In this document: in pieces, positions 1-10,770 of the stretch
How the letters are laid out: each line of letters begins with the position of its first letter
Position numbering within the stretch: position 1 is the stretch's first letter
Assembly: GCF_000715075.1 (NCBI RefSeq)
Contig: NC_134095.1
Span: 10,216,722 to 10,280,721 of the forward strand
Direction: 5' to 3'
DNA from: Nicotiana tabacum
Lineage: Eukaryota; Streptophyta; Magnoliopsida; Solanales; Solanaceae
DNA: 64,000 nt
Program-made: the position numbers and the translations under genes
Notes under the pieces: model-generated
Seen by the model: the letters and a program-made list of their open reading frames with translations, nothing else
Told to the model about the DNA's origin: nothing
Databases searched by the model: none

Positions 1-535
1 GAACGCCCACCAGTATAATGCGGGAATACATTTCTGTCTTTTCATTTCATGTCCTAGGTTTCCCACCAGTATAATGCGGGAATATTTTTCTGTGTTCATT
101 TCATGTTCTAGGTCACCCACCAGTATAATGCGGGAATACATTTTTTCATTTCATGTTCTAGGTCGCCCACCAGTATAATGCGGGAATACTTTTCTGTTTT
201 CATTTCATGTTCTAGGTCACCCACCAGTATAATGTGGGAATACATTTTGTCTTTTCATTTCATGTTCTAGGTCACCCACCAGTATAATGCGGGAATACTT
301 TTCTGTGGTCATTTCATGTTGTAGGTCGCCACCAGTATAATGCGGGAATACATTTTTGTAAGTTCATTTCATGTTCTAGGTCGCCCACCAGTATAATGCG
401 GGAATACATTTTTGTCTTTTCATTTCATGTTCTAGGTTACCCACCAGCATAATACGGGCATACATTTCATATTTTTGCATTCAGGCGCCCACCTGTATAA
501 CGAGAGGAATACTTTTGAGTCTTATACTTCAGGTC
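1..535 (+). repeat. 54-bp tandem array in the 3' untranslated part of OG1
   Basis: About ten head-to-tail copies begin near 7, 62, 116, 166, 220, 275, 328, 384, 440 and 488, giving a period of 48 to 56 bp. Each starts with CCCACCAGTATAATGCGGGA and ends with a T-rich stretch and TTCATTTCATGTTCTAGGT. The last two copies are degenerate, and the array runs off the left edge. It sits upstream of a polypurine tract and LTR, so it belongs to the untranslated region between pol and the 3' LTR. Tandem arrays at this place are known for Ogre elements and can seed satellites. Confidence 0.9.
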
Positions 536-1272
536 ATTAAATTAGTAACCCCACCGGAAGGCAGAAGGTTACAACAGGAATCTCCAGCGGGAAACAATAA
601 AAATCCCCAGCACCGGAAAGTAGAAGGTGGCAACAAGAGGTCCCAACACAAATTCAAGCGCATGAGTCAAAAGGAAGAAAAGCACGCGTCTTGAAAGAAG
701 CGGCATGTGAACATTAAATTATGCCCAGCATAACAAATCTGATGAAGAGAGCCGTATCCCCAGAGGAACCGCCGAAAAGCTTAATGAAGAAAGCCATATC
801 CCCAGTGGACCAAACAAAATGAGGAAAACTGGTATTCAGAAAAGCAAAAAGCCAGTGTCATCCCCAAGTTCTCGGAAGAAAAGCACCGGAAGAAACACAA
901 GCCGACAAGAAAGCAAGGCAACAAGAACAAGTTGAAGATAGATGAGATCTCATGATCCGTAGTCTAGCCTAGCTTCTTATTTTCTTTTAAGCACGGTGTA
1001 ACAAGGAGATCGGTAAGCAGTGGTAGTAGCATGCAACAACAGTAACATTGTAGTCCCATAGTAGTCCCAGCTACCAAAACTTCCCGAACTACATTAACCT
1101 GATTCCCCTTTAGCCAGGGATATGTAGGAAACCTTTGAAATAAAGGTTCGGTTAAATCTTTCTAAAATAAAATGCTTCACACGGGGTACTCCAACAAGGC
1201 AAAAATCGCTCGTATCCGCTCACTTTATCTTTGCACGAAAACTCTTTGAGTTTTCGGACAAAGAGGGGCAGC
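536..1272 (+). other. 3' untranslated tail of OG1 with polypurine tract
   Basis: There is no credible coding sequence here. The stretch is purine-rich and contains loose repeats of CCCAGCRGGAA-type strings (near 577 and 610) and TATCCCCAG (near 755 and 788). A conserved module with a CTACAT/ATGTAG stem lies at 1086-1133. The region ends with the purine-rich CAAAGAGGGGCAGC at 1259-1272, directly against the LTR start TGTGAGCACGTG. That is the expected plus-strand primer (polypurine tract). Confidence 0.75.
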
Positions 1273-2027
1273 TGTGAGCACGTGATTATTGCTTCACGGA
1301 AGCTACTCCAAAAGAAATCGGAAAAGAAATAAAACAAGTTACCTTCAGGTACAATTTTGAGGATTTATGTGACATTTTGATAATTGTTCTGTCCGTAAAT
1401 GCTCACCTCGCTATAGTTAGAAAATACAAAAAAATATATGTTGCATGCATTTAGGAATAATTGGTACATTTAGGAACGAGTTGATTATAATTTGGTTATT
1501 TAAAAGCGAAAATCACAAAAATATGCATTTTGTTGTCATCGTAATTTTACTAAAATGTTTTAATTCGTGTGATATTTGTTGTGGGGTATTAATTAATATT
1601 TTTGTGTGTTTAATTTTGGTTTCTAGGAATTTTGTCTAGTTGTAAAGAAGGAAAATACCGGATTTGGGCCAAAATTAAAAAATCAGGCCCAAACCAACTT
1701 GCAACGACCCAGTCCAAACCAGGTCTTCTTAGAGACGCCCCAAACGACGCCGTATTGGCATCACCCTTTTGAGCCGTTGATTGATTCAGAGGAACGGCCC
1801 AGATCAGGCCAATCACTTACCCAAACGACGCCGTATAGGGCCGTCTAATCTCAACCGTTAACCCAATCCCATCCAACGGCCTCAGGCCATTCCCATATGC
1901 CCGACCCGTTCAACCCCGGACCAGCCCAACCTCCTTTTAGGTGGAACGACACCGTTCCTCATTAAGTGAAAGATCCTGGCCCTCGATCTCACTTCATCCA
2001 ACGACCAGGATCTAACCACCCACTACG

Positions 2028-2035
2028 TATATAAA
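2028..2035 (+). promoter_or_regulatory. TATA box of the OG1 LTR
   Basis: TATATAAA lies 755 bp into the LTR and is followed by a C-rich leader. The homologous LTR has TATATATAA at the equivalent place. Upstream are two copies of AAACGACGCCGTAT (near 1742 and 1824) and a related GGAACGACACCGTTCC near 1942. Confidence 0.65.
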
Positions 2036-4701
2036 CTCAAACCCTTACCCCACGCCCCCATCCGAACACCCCCCTTCATCGTCCCAAACCCAAACCCAAA
2101 CCCAGGCTTCCCAAACCCTAGCCGCCCCTGTGCACTCTCACCGCGAACCCGGCGGCAACGACGCCGGTGACCACCAAAGTAACACCCCTGATGCACCTCA
2201 CCACCCTGAACACGGATCTGTTACCCCCTTGCCTCGAATCATTCCCCATCACTCGAATCTTCGTTTGAAGGTTCGAGCAAAACCCCGATCTACACCAACC
2301 CACCCCAGATTCACACCAGCCATTACCCTAACCTCACTCGTGACCAAACCAAGCTTGGTTTGGTCCGAATCTACCCACAAATCCCAAAACCCCAAATCTG
2401 ACTGTTCGAACCCTAGAACACAAGAATTTTTGGAATCCGGTTAGATTAAATGGAAGGTTGGGGTCTAATAAACCTTAATCGAAGTGTTCTCGGTCGAGAA
2501 CACCTCGATTAAGATCTGTTCGACCTCAAAAGGGCAAATCCAGCTCGGGCCTGAGTCGTCTGTGTTTAAGCTTTTCAGAGTAAGTTCACTTTTCCTTTTA
2601 TGTTGTTTGTTTTAGTTTATTTTAGTTTATCGGCATGGTTAATTAGTTTGTTTGTTTATTTCTGGGATTTTCTGTCAGTTGTTCTCCATCTCCGTAAGAC
2701 CTTTTATTCGGTCGATTGCTATTCTGTTTATGGTTGAATACGTATAGTGATATACATATTTCAATTTGATTAATATCGTCGAATCGATAATGCCTGTAGT
2801 CTCCCCGTGTCGTGCAAAATTGTCAAAGACAGTTGATGCCCTATTTGTGTTGTTTGTTTGATCGACTGATTGTTCTATGTTATAATTAGTATAGTCGATT
2901 AGATAAATGTCGTCGACTAGTTTTATAGGACTGAATGTTCAAATATTCTGATTCGTATAGCTTCATATGATGGATCGAATCATTATCTTTTATCGTATTG
3001 TTTGATATTATCTGTGAATGGTTTGTAACTGGAATGCAATAACTAGAACTCAGTTTAGGGCAGCTTTGAATTTGAACTTTCAGAAGTTCAAAATGTCCTA
3101 CTGCTGCAGTGGGGTAATACAGTAATAATCAGGGTTTAACAGGGTTAGTTTGGGGGTTTGAAAAGATCAGAAATGTTTAGTTTAAGTTGGGCTGACAATA
3201 GGGTACTGAAATAGGATTAAACTAATGCAATAGTGGGGAACAAGATTAAATGGCATGGGGGAGGTTGATTAAAATAAGTTAAACACCCATAACTTTGATT
3301 AAAAAAGGAGAAAAGCATGCAGTATGGGGAGTCTGTCAGGAATATCATGGGCATTTTGATTAGTTTAAGGGGTATGGGCAGAGTGGGGAGGCAGCCTGGG
3401 GGGCTTGCCATTTCTGGCCTATAAACAGGCTCATTGAGGACATTTTTAAGGGGGGGATTTTTCGAGAGGATTTTTTGGAGAGGATTAATTCTGGAAGGAA
3501 AGGGAAAAATTGGTTTAGGGAAAAATTGGTTTAAGGATGGATAGTTAAGTTTAGAGGCTGGACAGTTTTAAGTAAGAGAGAAAAGAAAAGCAAAAACAAA
3601 AAAGGTCTTCCAACCTTTAGAGGATAGTTTGTTTCAGAGTAATAAAGAGTTAAGAGTGTGTTGGTTTTGTCGACCATAACAATCAGAAGCTACTGCTTTT
3701 CTGCATCTGTTTCCTTCTCTGTTAACCTGTATTTGTTTTGATGCTGCTGGGCTGCAAATACTTGATTGAACACTATTTCAGCTGAGTTGTTTTGGGTTTT
3801 CTGTTGGTCTGATAGTTCACTGGTCTTCTGCTTGGTTTAAATCTGTTGTTGTTTCCTCCTACTGGTTATTATTGGATTTTCTTGCTGGGTTTGTATTAGT
3901 TTTGAACATCTGCCGGCTGGGTTGTTTGCTGCTGAGTGTTGCTTCTCTTGTTACTGTTGTTGTTGTGTATGCTACTGCTTCCACTGATCATTTCTTTCTT
4001 CTTTTGCTTTTCTCAATACCAGGTACACCACTGATACACTGTCAATGTAAGCTGAAAGTTGAAACATGAATACAAAAAAGGAAGAGTTGAAGTTGTTTTT
4101 TTTGAATCATACATAGTCTGTATATTGAACATTAAGTTGTGTATAATAGTTCACATCTTCTATTAGGATAATGAAGGTTGCCATCATGTATAACTGAACG
4201 TCATGTATGGCAACTTAATATCATACTGTGTATGTATGCTGGTAGATAAAAAGGGTGATAGTGTAGTAAGAAATATCTTGAATTTTAGCTATGTTTATGG
4301 TTAGCATATCTTCTAGCGCATGTTAAGTGCTGAACTATCCATTGCTAGTTAATCTCACTTCATTTAGTAGGCTGCCTCGTTATAAATTGCAACAATACCG
4401 TTAGAATGAAATAACACCGGTTCCCATTTCAGCCTTATAAATGTTGGGCCTGAGTCAAATGAATTAACAGGCCCTTATCGGAAAGGGAATGGCCCAGGTC
4501 CAGTCCATACAGTGTACACTGGGCCTGGGCCCATAACTGCCAAACGGACTGCTCGTATCACGTCCCTCTTTCAACAAATCACGTTCGAAACTTAAGTATA
4601 ATAACTCATAGGTATGTAAATAAAGTAGGACTTTTTCATTTATTTTAGATGCAAACAAAATAGAAAACATAGCCACTATAGGACGACCTTTTAAATAAAA
4701 A

Positions 4702-5312
4702 TGAGACGAGCCTCGCCAAATAAAACGCACAGATTGCGGGGCCCTCACAAAAAATGTATGTGTTAATTACTTAGAATTTGGGAGGGACTGTTTAGTGAAT
4801 TTCACTGCCTTCCCCAAAGATAATAACGCGTTAGCCTCTTTAGACGCGATTTAATTAAATTACTTTCTTAAACTGGGGTGCACATTTATGTGACCCAAAT
4901 CCAAATCTCAGCGGAGTCGAAATGTGTCTCTAATCACGAGTACATTGATTGTGACGTGGTTCGAGATGCGTGTCCACGACGTTGCAAATTCCTTTTAAAA
5001 AATAAGAATGAGATGAGCCTCGCCGAATAAAAATACAAAATTGCGGGGCCCTCAGTAAATATTTACTTTAAAATTGCTTAGACTTCGGGATGGACCGTTT
5101 AGCAAAATTCCACGGCCCTACCCAAAGTAAATGATACGCTAGTCACTTTAGGCGCGCCTTTAATAATTTAATTTTCTTAAACTCGGGTGCACATTTATGT
5201 GACCCAAATCCAAATCTCAACGGAGTCAAAGTGTGTCGACGACCACGGGTACATTGATTGTGACGCGGTTCGAGATACATTTTCACAACGTTGCAATTCC
5301 CTGTAAGATAAT
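4702..5312 (+). repeat. Two-copy ~307-bp tandem duplication inside the OG1 LTR
   Basis: The segment beginning GAGCCTCGCC at 4708 recurs at 5015, and the similarity continues through GTGCACATTTATGTGACCC and the (AAT)n end. The homologous LTR of OG2 holds only one copy (about 58228-58530), so the duplication is specific to OG1 or was lost in OG2. Together with other indels it affects the relative LTR lengths. Confidence 0.85.
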
Positions 5313-5664
5313 AATAATAATAATGAAAGCGGTTAAGAGTTAAAATATGCACATAAGTTCATATTTATATACAATCAGATAATCAAGCCGAATATGATAG
5401 TTGAGCGACCGTGCTAGAACCACGGAACTCGGGAATGCCTAACACCTTCTCCCGGGTTAACAGAATTCCTTATCCGGATTTTTGGTTCGCGGACTGTAAT
5501 ACATAGTCATTCTTTTCCTCGATTCGGGATTAAATTGGTGACTTGGGACACCCTAAATCTCCCAAGTGGCGACTCTGAAATAAACGAACAAATCCCGTTT
5601 CGATTGTCCTTTAATTGGAAAAACTCCTTCACCCCTCGCGGGGGCGGAAAAAGGAGGTGTGACA

Positions 5665-7017
5665 ACGTGCAGTTTTTCCCCCAGCGGGAGATCCTATGGA
5701 GAAGCCTTTCTCCACTAATTATATGTCTTGGTGGGAGAAAGCGCATGGGAAGTTTCTCGAGAATAACTTACAAGCTTTGGTAGACAATGTTGGGCTAAAC
5801 TCTACAACTCCTTTAGGAGGTGAAGATCAAGGTGTTGGAAAGACGCTCGTAAAAGTTAAAAAAATATCAACTCCAATCCCAAAAGTAGTTACGCAACCTA
5901 AAACAATGAAGCTTATATCCTGAAAGGCTTTGAAAGAAGTTGTGTGCACTTCAACAACTATAGAGACACACCCTCTAGTTCTTCCATTTAACACGCGTGT
6001 TCCTCAAGACACAAGCCAGAGTACCAATGAAGATCAAAATTGGAAAAGGAAACGGCCTAACCCAGTAGAGATCGTAGAGGTTCAAAGTTTTGATAGTCCC
6101 TCAAGAACGCATACAACTTGTAACAAAGAGGTAAAATACAATCGCCTCGCTCATTCCTTTTTTTAGGAGTAGCTTCACTATAAGTTACTTACTTTCTTTG
6201 CCTTTTCTTTATGCAGTTAAACACCATTGGGCATCCGATGGTATCCCCATGCGACAAGCCGCAAGTGAGTGATGAATCTATTGGAGGGCCTACGTGTAAA
6301 GTGAAGTCATCGTCAAAGGCGTCATCTCTTCCTCATGACAAATCCATAAAAAGACAAACTTCAAATGAGATAACTCGCATTTCACCAATGACAAATACGG
6401 CGGTATCTATATTTGAAGGAAAAAGCATTGTTTTCAATCGCAAGAAGGAATTCATTTTGGGACTTTGGGAGGATATTTGCAATAGGCTCTCCAAAACTCG
6501 TCCGGAATTGCTCTCTTCTTATAGGGAGCAAATCATTGAGATTTTCGAGGATATGAAGAAGACGAATATTCTGGATTTTTCTCCATTAGAAGATTTACTG
6601 AATTCTCTTTTTGAACTTGCCGCATCATATGACCAAGAGCGATCCAATATGGCTGATAAGACGAGTGAAGATGAGAAGCTAGAGCTGATTTCCAAAGCTA
6701 AAGAGCGTCTCGAATCGTTCAAACTTGAAGCAAGTGAGAAAGTCAAGAAAATTTCCTCTAGTGAAAAGAAATTGAAGAGAGTCGTGAAGAAGTTGCAGAT
6801 ATTACAACAAGAGAGGGAGAACCTCGAAGGTGTTATAGAAGCGACTCAAAAGGAGGTTGAAGAGATTCAGAAAAAAAATTCAACTGCCGAGACTGAGGTC
6901 TCTTCATATGACAACATAAATTTGTTGACTGTTGATGATTCGGCCAATTTGGAGGAGAAGAAGAACTTGGAGACTAGCTGTCAAGAACTGATCAACTACA
7001 AATTTTGTTTAGATTAG
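5665..7017 (+). pseudogene. 3' exons of a plant-mobile-domain (PMD) type gene, truncated by the OG1 LTR
   Basis: The reading frame is open from the LTR junction and gives a C-terminal PMD-like segment with YMSWWEKAHGKF. It has one in-frame TGA at 5921-5923, continues in the same frame, and ends at GAG|GTAAAA (6130/6131). An 86-bp intron (6131-6216) ends in ATGCAG. Exon 2 (6217-7017) continues in phase 0 for about 266 codons to TAG. Exon 2 is hydrophilic, with a predicted coiled coil (roughly residues 140-225, rich in E, K and L heptads). PMD proteins include the Arabidopsis MAIN/MAIL family and transposon-encoded relatives. Which type this is cannot be decided from the C-terminus. The 5' part of the gene is missing from the window because the retroelement abuts it. 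It could alternatively be a captured PMD of a DNA transposon. Confidence 0.6.
6131..6216 (+). other. Spliceosomal intron in the PMD-type gene
   Basis: The donor is GAG|GTAAAATA. The acceptor is a T-rich tract ending TTTATGCAG. Both flanking exons are in phase 0 and in compatible frames. The retained intron argues that this copy is genomic and not a retrocopy. Confidence 0.65.
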
Positions 7018-7179
7018 GCTGTTAGCATTATCTACCCTTTTATTTTTTTATATTAGGTTGACCTAGTGGATATTTATTTCATCTTAGATAAGATTGTTTC
7101 TCGTTTGCTTTACATTACCCGACATTTATCTTAGTTGAATATTTTTTTACTTTACGCACTTGTAACGAAAGATTCATTT

Positions 7180-7960
7180 CTTGTCGTGGAAGAGTCCAAA
7201 TAATGAACTATTTGATTTTTCGAAAATTAGATTTCAATATATAAAATATATCCAAAATTCAGAATCAAGCACCTTCAGAATCGCCCCAGATAATATTTTG
7301 GGACCAACTTTAGATCCCACCACGTTGAAAATTTCAAATTTGCGCAGTCTCACCAAAAAATTCATATCTCAGTGTAAAAATATTGAAATTGCAAACCGTT
7401 TAATTTCAAGATCTAGAGCATATCCAAAATTCTAAATCAAACAATTTCTGAATCATCCCAAATAATATTTTGAAACCAACTTTATATTGCACTTCGCTAT
7501 CAATTCCAGATTTGCCAAGTCTCACTAAAAAAATATCTTAGTGTAGGAACGTTGAAATTATGAACTGTTTAATTTATTGAAAACTAGACTTCAAAATATA
7601 GAACATATCCAAAATTCTCAATCAAATAACTTCAGAATCATCCCAGATAATATTTTAAAATCAACTTTAGGTTCCACCACGTTGAAAAGTTCAGATTTGC
7701 GCGACTTCGCCAAAAGTTTTGTAGCTTGAAGTAGGAACGTCGAAATCATGAACCGTTTGATCTAATGGAAACTTAAATTCCAAATATATAACATATCCAA
7801 AATTCAAGATTTAATGCCTTACAGATACATTCATATAATATTTCGAAGTCAAGACTAAATTCTGATACACCGACAATTTCAGATTTGCGCGACTTCACCA
7901 AATATTTTTTTATCTTGATATGGAAGCCTTGAGATCGGAAGACGTCTTACTTTCCATAAA
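7180..7960 (+). repeat. Degenerate ~180-bp tandem repeats downstream of the PMD-type gene
   Basis: About four diverged copies share TATCCAAAATTC, CAGATAATATTTT, CCACGTTGAAAA, GATTTGCGCGACTTC and GAACCGTTTAAT strings in the same order. The TCCAAAATTC landmark occurs at 7251, 7423, 7608 and 7796, so the spacing is 172, 185 and 188 bp. No reading frame persists. The 7018-7179 gap before it is AT-rich and probably the 3' flank of the gene. Confidence 0.75.
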
Positions 7961-8230
7961 TCGAAATTTAAGAGCCATATTCTCACAAATATCTTGGGGT
8001 TCAAATCTTACTGAATTCGAAACGTTGCGCCAAGCAATTATTTCCTTATACTTGTGTTTCATTTTGACGCCTCGCTTCTCTTCCCCTTTTTTTAGGCAGA
8101 GGGCGGACTTAGAGACTAACAAACTTGAAGGTTTGGCGAACCTGAAGACATAGAGAATCCCTGGACTTAAATGCAAATACTTTACATCCTTCTAAAATCG
8201 GCCCATTGAAGTTATCAATTTACCAAGGAG
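7961..8230. other. Spacer with no supported gene
   Basis: This is AT-rich DNA. A pyrimidine tract ending TTTTTTTAGGCAG near 8095 resembles a splice acceptor and is followed by about 50 bp of open frame. I could not connect it to the upstream exons. The boundary with the next retroelement lies somewhere in 8160-8235. Confidence 0.4.
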
Positions 8231-8635
8231 GGTTGCCCCCTTTAAATCAAATGAGATCAAAGTTCAACAGGAGAATGGCATTTCGGCTTGATTTTGCATT
8301 CCTCCATACTTAACTCGAACAACAATTGGTGCAATATGTATCTTTTGAACTTATGCGACTGAACTTAGAATGAAACTCTAAGCTGCCTACGTACCTCGGT
8401 GAAGAGGATCAAGTCATACCGTAGTTCAGACTGGGTAGATTTGCCTAGGCCGCCTCTTTCGAGATTTTCAACCTAGTGGACTTTTTTTTTACATCCTAAC
8501 TTTTGCCTAGGCCGCCTCTTTCGAGACTTTCAACCTAGCGGACTTTTTTTTTGGGCCGTACACAGTTTATACTCTTGCGGGCTAGGAGTGTAGCAATATG
8601 CAGTTTAGGCTCGTGCGTCAAGGAGCGTGGTGACT
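8231..8635 (-). other. GA 3' untranslated region with two-copy 67-bp repeat
   Basis: It follows the integrase stop. Sense AAAGTCCRCTAGGTTGAAA..CTCGAAAGAGGCGGCCTAGGC occurs twice (about 8434-8482 and 8503-8552 on the + strand). A module with a CTACG/CGTAG stem is at 8383-8427. The purine run AAAGGGGGCAA (about 8233-8243) looks like the polypurine tract, but the sequence beyond it does not match the 5' LTR start. Confidence 0.6.
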
Positions 8636-10024
8636 TCAAGGATAATACTTCTTCAAAAACTTGTCATTAATAGGGCCGATCCCCATACCATCTGCATCAA
8701 CCAGCTTGTAAGCCCCACTTGAATAAGCTTCTTGTACGACATATGGCCCATCCCATTTTGAAGTGAACTTCCATACAGGTTTATGGGAAGTAATTATGGG
8801 TCTTCGTACGGCAAGGACTTGATATCCTACTTGAAAGGATCTAGGACGAACTCTTTTATTGAAGGCGCGAGACAATCGAGCTTGATAATGTTTAAGACTC
8901 TGTTGAGCTTCCAATCTCTTTTCATCATGAGCTTCCAACTCTGCTAATCGAAGTTGAGCATTTTCTTCATCAGTGATCCCTTCTTGAATAGCCAGTCGTA
9001 AAGAAGGTATTTGATGCTCAAGTGGCAAGACGACTTCGACTCCATAAACGAGTGAATAAGGAGTCGCCTGTGTTGGCGTGCGATGGGTAGTTCTATATGC
9101 CCATAGAGCTTCTTCCATACGGTCATTCCAATCTCGTTTGGATTTGGAGACAACTTTCTTTAACAAGTTGCATAGAGTCTTGTTGAATGCCTCAGCTAGA
9201 CCATTGGCGGCAACATTGTACATTAAAGAGTTACGTTGCTTGAAGCCAAAGAGATCACAAATCCTGTTCATCAACCTATTATCCAATGGCTTTCCATTAT
9301 CTGTTATTATATAACGAGGAATGCTAAAGCGATAAATAATATTTACTTGGATGAAACTTGCAACATTTTCCTTTTTTACTTCCTTAAGAGCAACAACTTC
9401 AACCCATTTTGAGAAGTAGTCAGTTGCAACCAAGATGTATAGGTTCCCGCCAGAGGACTTTGGCAGTGGTCCAACAACATCTAATCCCCAAGCATCAAAT
9501 GGCCAAGATGCAACAGTCCGGTGCAATATTTCAGGAGGTAGATGAATAAAATTCACATGGAATTGACAAGCCTTGCATCTTCGAGCGTAGTCCAAGCAAT
9601 CTTTTACCATCGTTGGCCAATAATATCCCATCCTTTTTATATGGAAGTGGAGCTTTGCTCCGGACTGGTGTGACCCACATACCCCAGAATGTGCCTCCTG
9701 CAAAGCTTGGAGAGCTTCTTCTTCTTCTCCTAGGCATCGCAAGAGTACTCCCTCGAACAACCTTCTGTATAGAGTATCCTTATAGTAAAGGAAGCGAGGT
9801 TCACGACGACGGATTTCAGTCCTTCTCCTCAGATTTTCTGGAAGTATCCCATAGCATAAGTAATCGATAATGGGTTGTCGCCATTCTTCTTTCTCAACTT
9901 CAGAAACAACAACAAGCTGCTTGAGTTCGTTTTCTTCACCTTCGACCTCATTTGGCGGCGGTACTACCCATTTTTGGCAGACGGTAACTTGCGCTTGGTC
10001 AGGCAGGGTTAATGATGAAGCTAG
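8636..10024 (-). pseudogene. GA pol, integrase portion
   Basis: Gypsy integrase joins cDNA to the genome. Counting from the TTG-initiated stretch at 9760, the zinc-binding HHCC is at H24, H31, C62 and C65. The catalytic triad is D94 (LDVVGPLP), D154 (ITDNG) and E190 (LAEAFN), with exactly 35 residues between the last two, as in retroviral-type integrases. The C-terminal region (about 290-374) has the usual GPYVV..AY.L pattern and no chromodomain. The frame is open upstream to about 10024, where it is out of phase with the RNase H part because of an apparent 2-bp insertion. The integrase domain itself is uninterrupted, but it cannot be made as part of the polyprotein. Confidence 0.88.
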
Positions 10025-10734
10025 AGCACATCAGCCTTCTTATTTTCTTTCCTTGGTACATACTGAAAAGTCACATCGCTGATCCACCCCATCAACTTTT
10101 TTGCGTAATCATGATATGGGCGTAGTTCAGGCTTCTTGACCTCGTAACTACCCAAAAACTGATTGACCACTAACTGGGAGTGACCAAAGACTTGCAATTG
10201 CAATTGCTTCATATCAACGGCCATTTCAAGCCCAAGTATTAATGCTTGATATTCAGCAACATTGTTGGAACAGAGTTGTGTCAAGGTGAAAGAGTAGGGC
10301 AAGACTTCACCTTGAGGAGTGACAAATACTATGCCAGCCCCGGCTCCCCCATGATGTGCAGCACCATCAAAGTACATCTTCCATGGAGGTTGAACTTCAA
10401 CGACCATTGCGTCCTCATCAGGTAGTTCATCAGTTAGCTCCCAGTCATCAAGTATCGGATGATCTGCCAAGAAGTTTGCCAATGCTTGTCCTTTTACAGC
10501 TTTTTGATGGATGTACAAAATCTCGAATTGTTGAAATTGGAGGTACCATATCGCTAGTCGATCACTAAGAACAGGTTTTGACATCACGAACTTGATGGGA
10601 TTTGCTTTAGAAACAAGACGGACAACATGAGATTGAAAGTAGTGCTTCAACTTTTGAATTGAGAAGACTAGCGCCAAACACAACTTTTCAATTGGCGAAT
10701 AGTTCAACTCGTTAGGTGTCATCATCCTGCTCAA
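10025..10734 (-). pseudogene. GA pol, tandem RNase H domains (gypsy RH then archaeal-type RH)
   Basis: RNase H removes the RNA template during reverse transcription. Residues about 1-90 from 10734 look like the decayed gypsy RNase H/connection. Residues 119-237 are a second, archaeal-type RNase H with D123 (FDGAAHHGGAGAG), E161 (NNVAEYQAL) and D235 (NKKADVL). The position expected to be the third acidic residue reads FGHSQLVVNQ, with H185 in place of the usual D, so this domain is probably catalytically dead. Two in-frame stops (TAA and TAG, about 10755-10773) separate it from the RT. A frameshift follows at about 10030. Confidence 0.85.
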
Positions 10735-10770
10735 GTAGTAAGGAGAGTTTTCTTTCCCCTAACTATTTTC

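Larger units (their letters stand above)
1273..5664 (+). mobile_element. 3' LTR of Ogre/Tat-like gypsy element OG1
   Basis: This 4392-bp LTR is bounded by TGTGAGCACG and GAGGTGTGACA. It is homologous to the LTR at 54531-58887: both share the G-box start (CACGTG at 1279-1284), a TATA region, a splice-like pyrimidine-rich middle and the same 3' end. A polypurine tract precedes it and coding sequence of an unrelated gene follows, so it is the 3' LTR and the element body lies to the left of the window. LTRs of 4 to 5 kb are typical of the Ogre lineage. The ACGTG just after it could be one half of a target duplication, but the other half is outside the window. Confidence 0.88.

Noticed and set aside
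1..535. CRISPR-like appearance (repeat plus variable spacer, 54 bp)
   Set aside because: The linkers between the conserved heads are themselves similar (TTCATTTCATGTTCTAGGT), the context is a plant retroelement tail, and there are no cas genes. It is an ordinary tandem array.
2130..2444. 104-residue frame inside the OG1 LTR
   Set aside because: It lies in the C-rich transcribed leader of the LTR and shows no conserved domain. The homologous part of the OG2 LTR has no matching frame.
3872..4069. Hydrophobic 65-residue frame resembling a membrane protein
   Set aside because: It is located in a T-rich stretch of the LTR, and T-rich sequence gives hydrophobic codons by chance.
7920..8153. 77-residue frame as a further exon of the PMD-type gene
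   Set aside because: Only a possible acceptor near 8095 supports it, and no donor in a compatible phase was found downstream of the exon 2 stop.
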